This document shows, in pieces, positions 63,391 through 64,000 of a DNA stretch of 64,000 nucleotides. Each line of letters starts with the position of its first letter. The stretch's first letter is position 1. The DNA is from Accumulibacter sp. GTDB taxonomy: Bacteria > Pseudomonadota > Gammaproteobacteria > Burkholderiales > Rhodocyclaceae. Location of the stretch: contig NZ_JAPUVI010000089.1 of NCBI RefSeq assembly GCF_029255285.1, forward strand, positions 123,139 to 187,138, written 5' to 3'. The notes below the pieces were generated by a model that saw only the letters and a program-made list of their open reading frames with translations, searched no databases and was not told the origin of the DNA. The translations under genes and the position numbers were made by a program.

Positions 63391-64000
63391 ATGACCCCAT
63401 CGTCCCCCCCCGCGTTCCGCCACTACCGTCAGCGCGCCTGGCTCACCGGCCTGCTGGCCGGCGCCGCCCTGCTGCTCGTCGTCTTCGCCGCGCACGCGCT
63501 GGCCGGCGAGTCCCTCGGCGAAGCGCTCGGCCGTCCGCTCGCCGGCACCCTGCTCGCCCTGGCCGGTTTCTTGAGCTTCCTCGGCGTGCGCCGCGCCGCC
63601 TCGCAACTCCTCTACCACGACGGCCTTCTGGGCTTCGCCGAGCGCTTGCAGGACGAACGCTACCGCTGCCCGTCGAACAAAGTCTGCCAGCGCGTCGCCC
63701 TGCCCGAACTGAACGACGTCCCGCGCTACAACCAGGTGCTCGCCGGCCAGTTGCACAGCGTCGTCGAGCAGACCGAAAAAGCCGCCTACGACGTCACCTC
63801 GCGCCTGCAGACGATCGACGAAGTGGTCACCGAGCTCAACCGCTTCGTCAAGGAGACCACCGCCGAATCGACCCAACTGGCCAGCGAATCGGAAAAGCAA
63901 CTGGCCGACAACCGCCAGCTCATCGACCGGCTCGAAGCCTTCATCGCCCAGCGCAGCGCAGAAAGCCAGCTCGACCAGCAGCGCAGCGCCGAAGCCGTCA
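63391..64000 (+). CDS. Membrane chemotaxis-like protein, 5' part only
   Basis: An open frame runs from the ATG at 63391 (GGAGG seven bases upstream) to the window edge, at least 203 codons. The N-terminus has two hydrophobic helices (LLAGAALLLVVFAAHALAG and LAGTLLALAGFLSFLGV), followed by a helical, glutamine/glutamate-rich region (residues ~110-203) with heptad character such as VVEQTEKAAYDVTSRLQTID. This matches membrane-bound methyl-accepting chemotaxis-like proteins. The C-terminus is outside the window, so the signalling tip cannot be checked. Its position after CheY supports a chemosensory role. Confidence 0.72.
   Translation, partial: MTPSSPPAFRHYRQRAWLTGLLAGAALLLVVFAAHALAGESLGEALGRPLAGTLLALAGFLSFLGVRRAASQLLYHDGLLGFAERLQDERYRCPSNKVCQRVALPELNDVPRYNQVLAGQLHSVVEQTEKAAYDVTSRLQTIDEVVTELNRFVKETTAESTQLASESEKQLADNRQLIDRLEAFIAQRSAESQLDQQRSAEAV

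Noticed and set aside
1-64000. CRISPR arrays, insertion sequences, integrase genes or prophage genes
   Set aside because: No regularly spaced repeats, transposase genes or phage genes were seen in the window.

Overview
This 64 kb window is high-GC, densely coded bacterial chromosome. The gene set points to a betaproteobacterium of the Rhodocyclales type, and Candidatus Accumulibacter is a plausible source. The clues are a divergent fur/bamE pair, a PEP-CTERM secreted protein behind a sigma-54 promoter, a paired cyanophycin synthetase locus with its DUF1854 and ABC partners, a low-affinity Pit phosphate transporter with a DUF47 partner, and many signalling proteins. The genus is an inference from gene content only.

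Layout. 0-5 kb: the 3' part of a polysaccharide deacetylase/glycosyltransferase fusion, a Dps-like ferritin, an EF-hand-like protein and a lipoprotein. 5.4-5.55 kb: a tRNA with anticodon CAT, with its own promoter and terminator. 5.8-9.5 kb: bamE-dapB divergent from fur, then an M23 peptidase and a YpfJ-type metallopeptidase. 9.7-11.7 kb: pit-DUF47 and a tiny lipoprotein gene closed by a strong hairpin. 11.9-12.3 kb: a decayed DUF4062/formylglycine-generating-enzyme gene. 12.6-14.8 kb: pgk and tpiA, the former of eukaryote-like long form. 14.8-19.3 kb: an alpha/beta hydrolase, then a sigma-54-driven PEP-CTERM vWA protein and a TPR protein. 19.4-24.4 kb: a di-haem cytochrome, a methyltransferase, hemC-hemD and an ABC-F ATPase. 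24.7-31 kb: a small lipoprotein, an orphan amino-acid binding protein, a PocR-type hybrid kinase, a gene-poor stretch with a probable group II intron remnant, and a chemoreceptor. 31.4-37.6 kb: a transglutaminase/DUF2126 protein and glnD. 38-44.6 kb: a citrate synthase paralogue that has lost its catalytic aspartate, an HDOD protein, a pseudouridine synthase, a glycine-zipper lipoprotein and a FapA-like protein. 44.7-52.5 kb: a four-gene cyanophycin locus on the minus strand. 52.7-64 kb: a run of signalling genes: hybrid kinase, NarX-type kinase with NarL-type regulator, haem-binding GGDEF-EAL protein, CheY-like regulator and the start of a membrane protein that resembles a chemoreceptor.

How the genes work together. 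The Pit/DUF47 pair and the cyanophycin locus suggest a cell that stores phosphate and nitrogen. GlnD adds global nitrogen sensing. The deacetylase/glycosyltransferase, the PEP-CTERM protein and the cyclic-di-GMP protein suggest matrix or floc formation under regulated control. The two most informative anomalies are the citrate synthase-like gene, whose active site is altered at two key positions, and a 71-bp element repeated in front of the GGDEF-EAL and CheY-like genes, which suggests that one regulator controls both.
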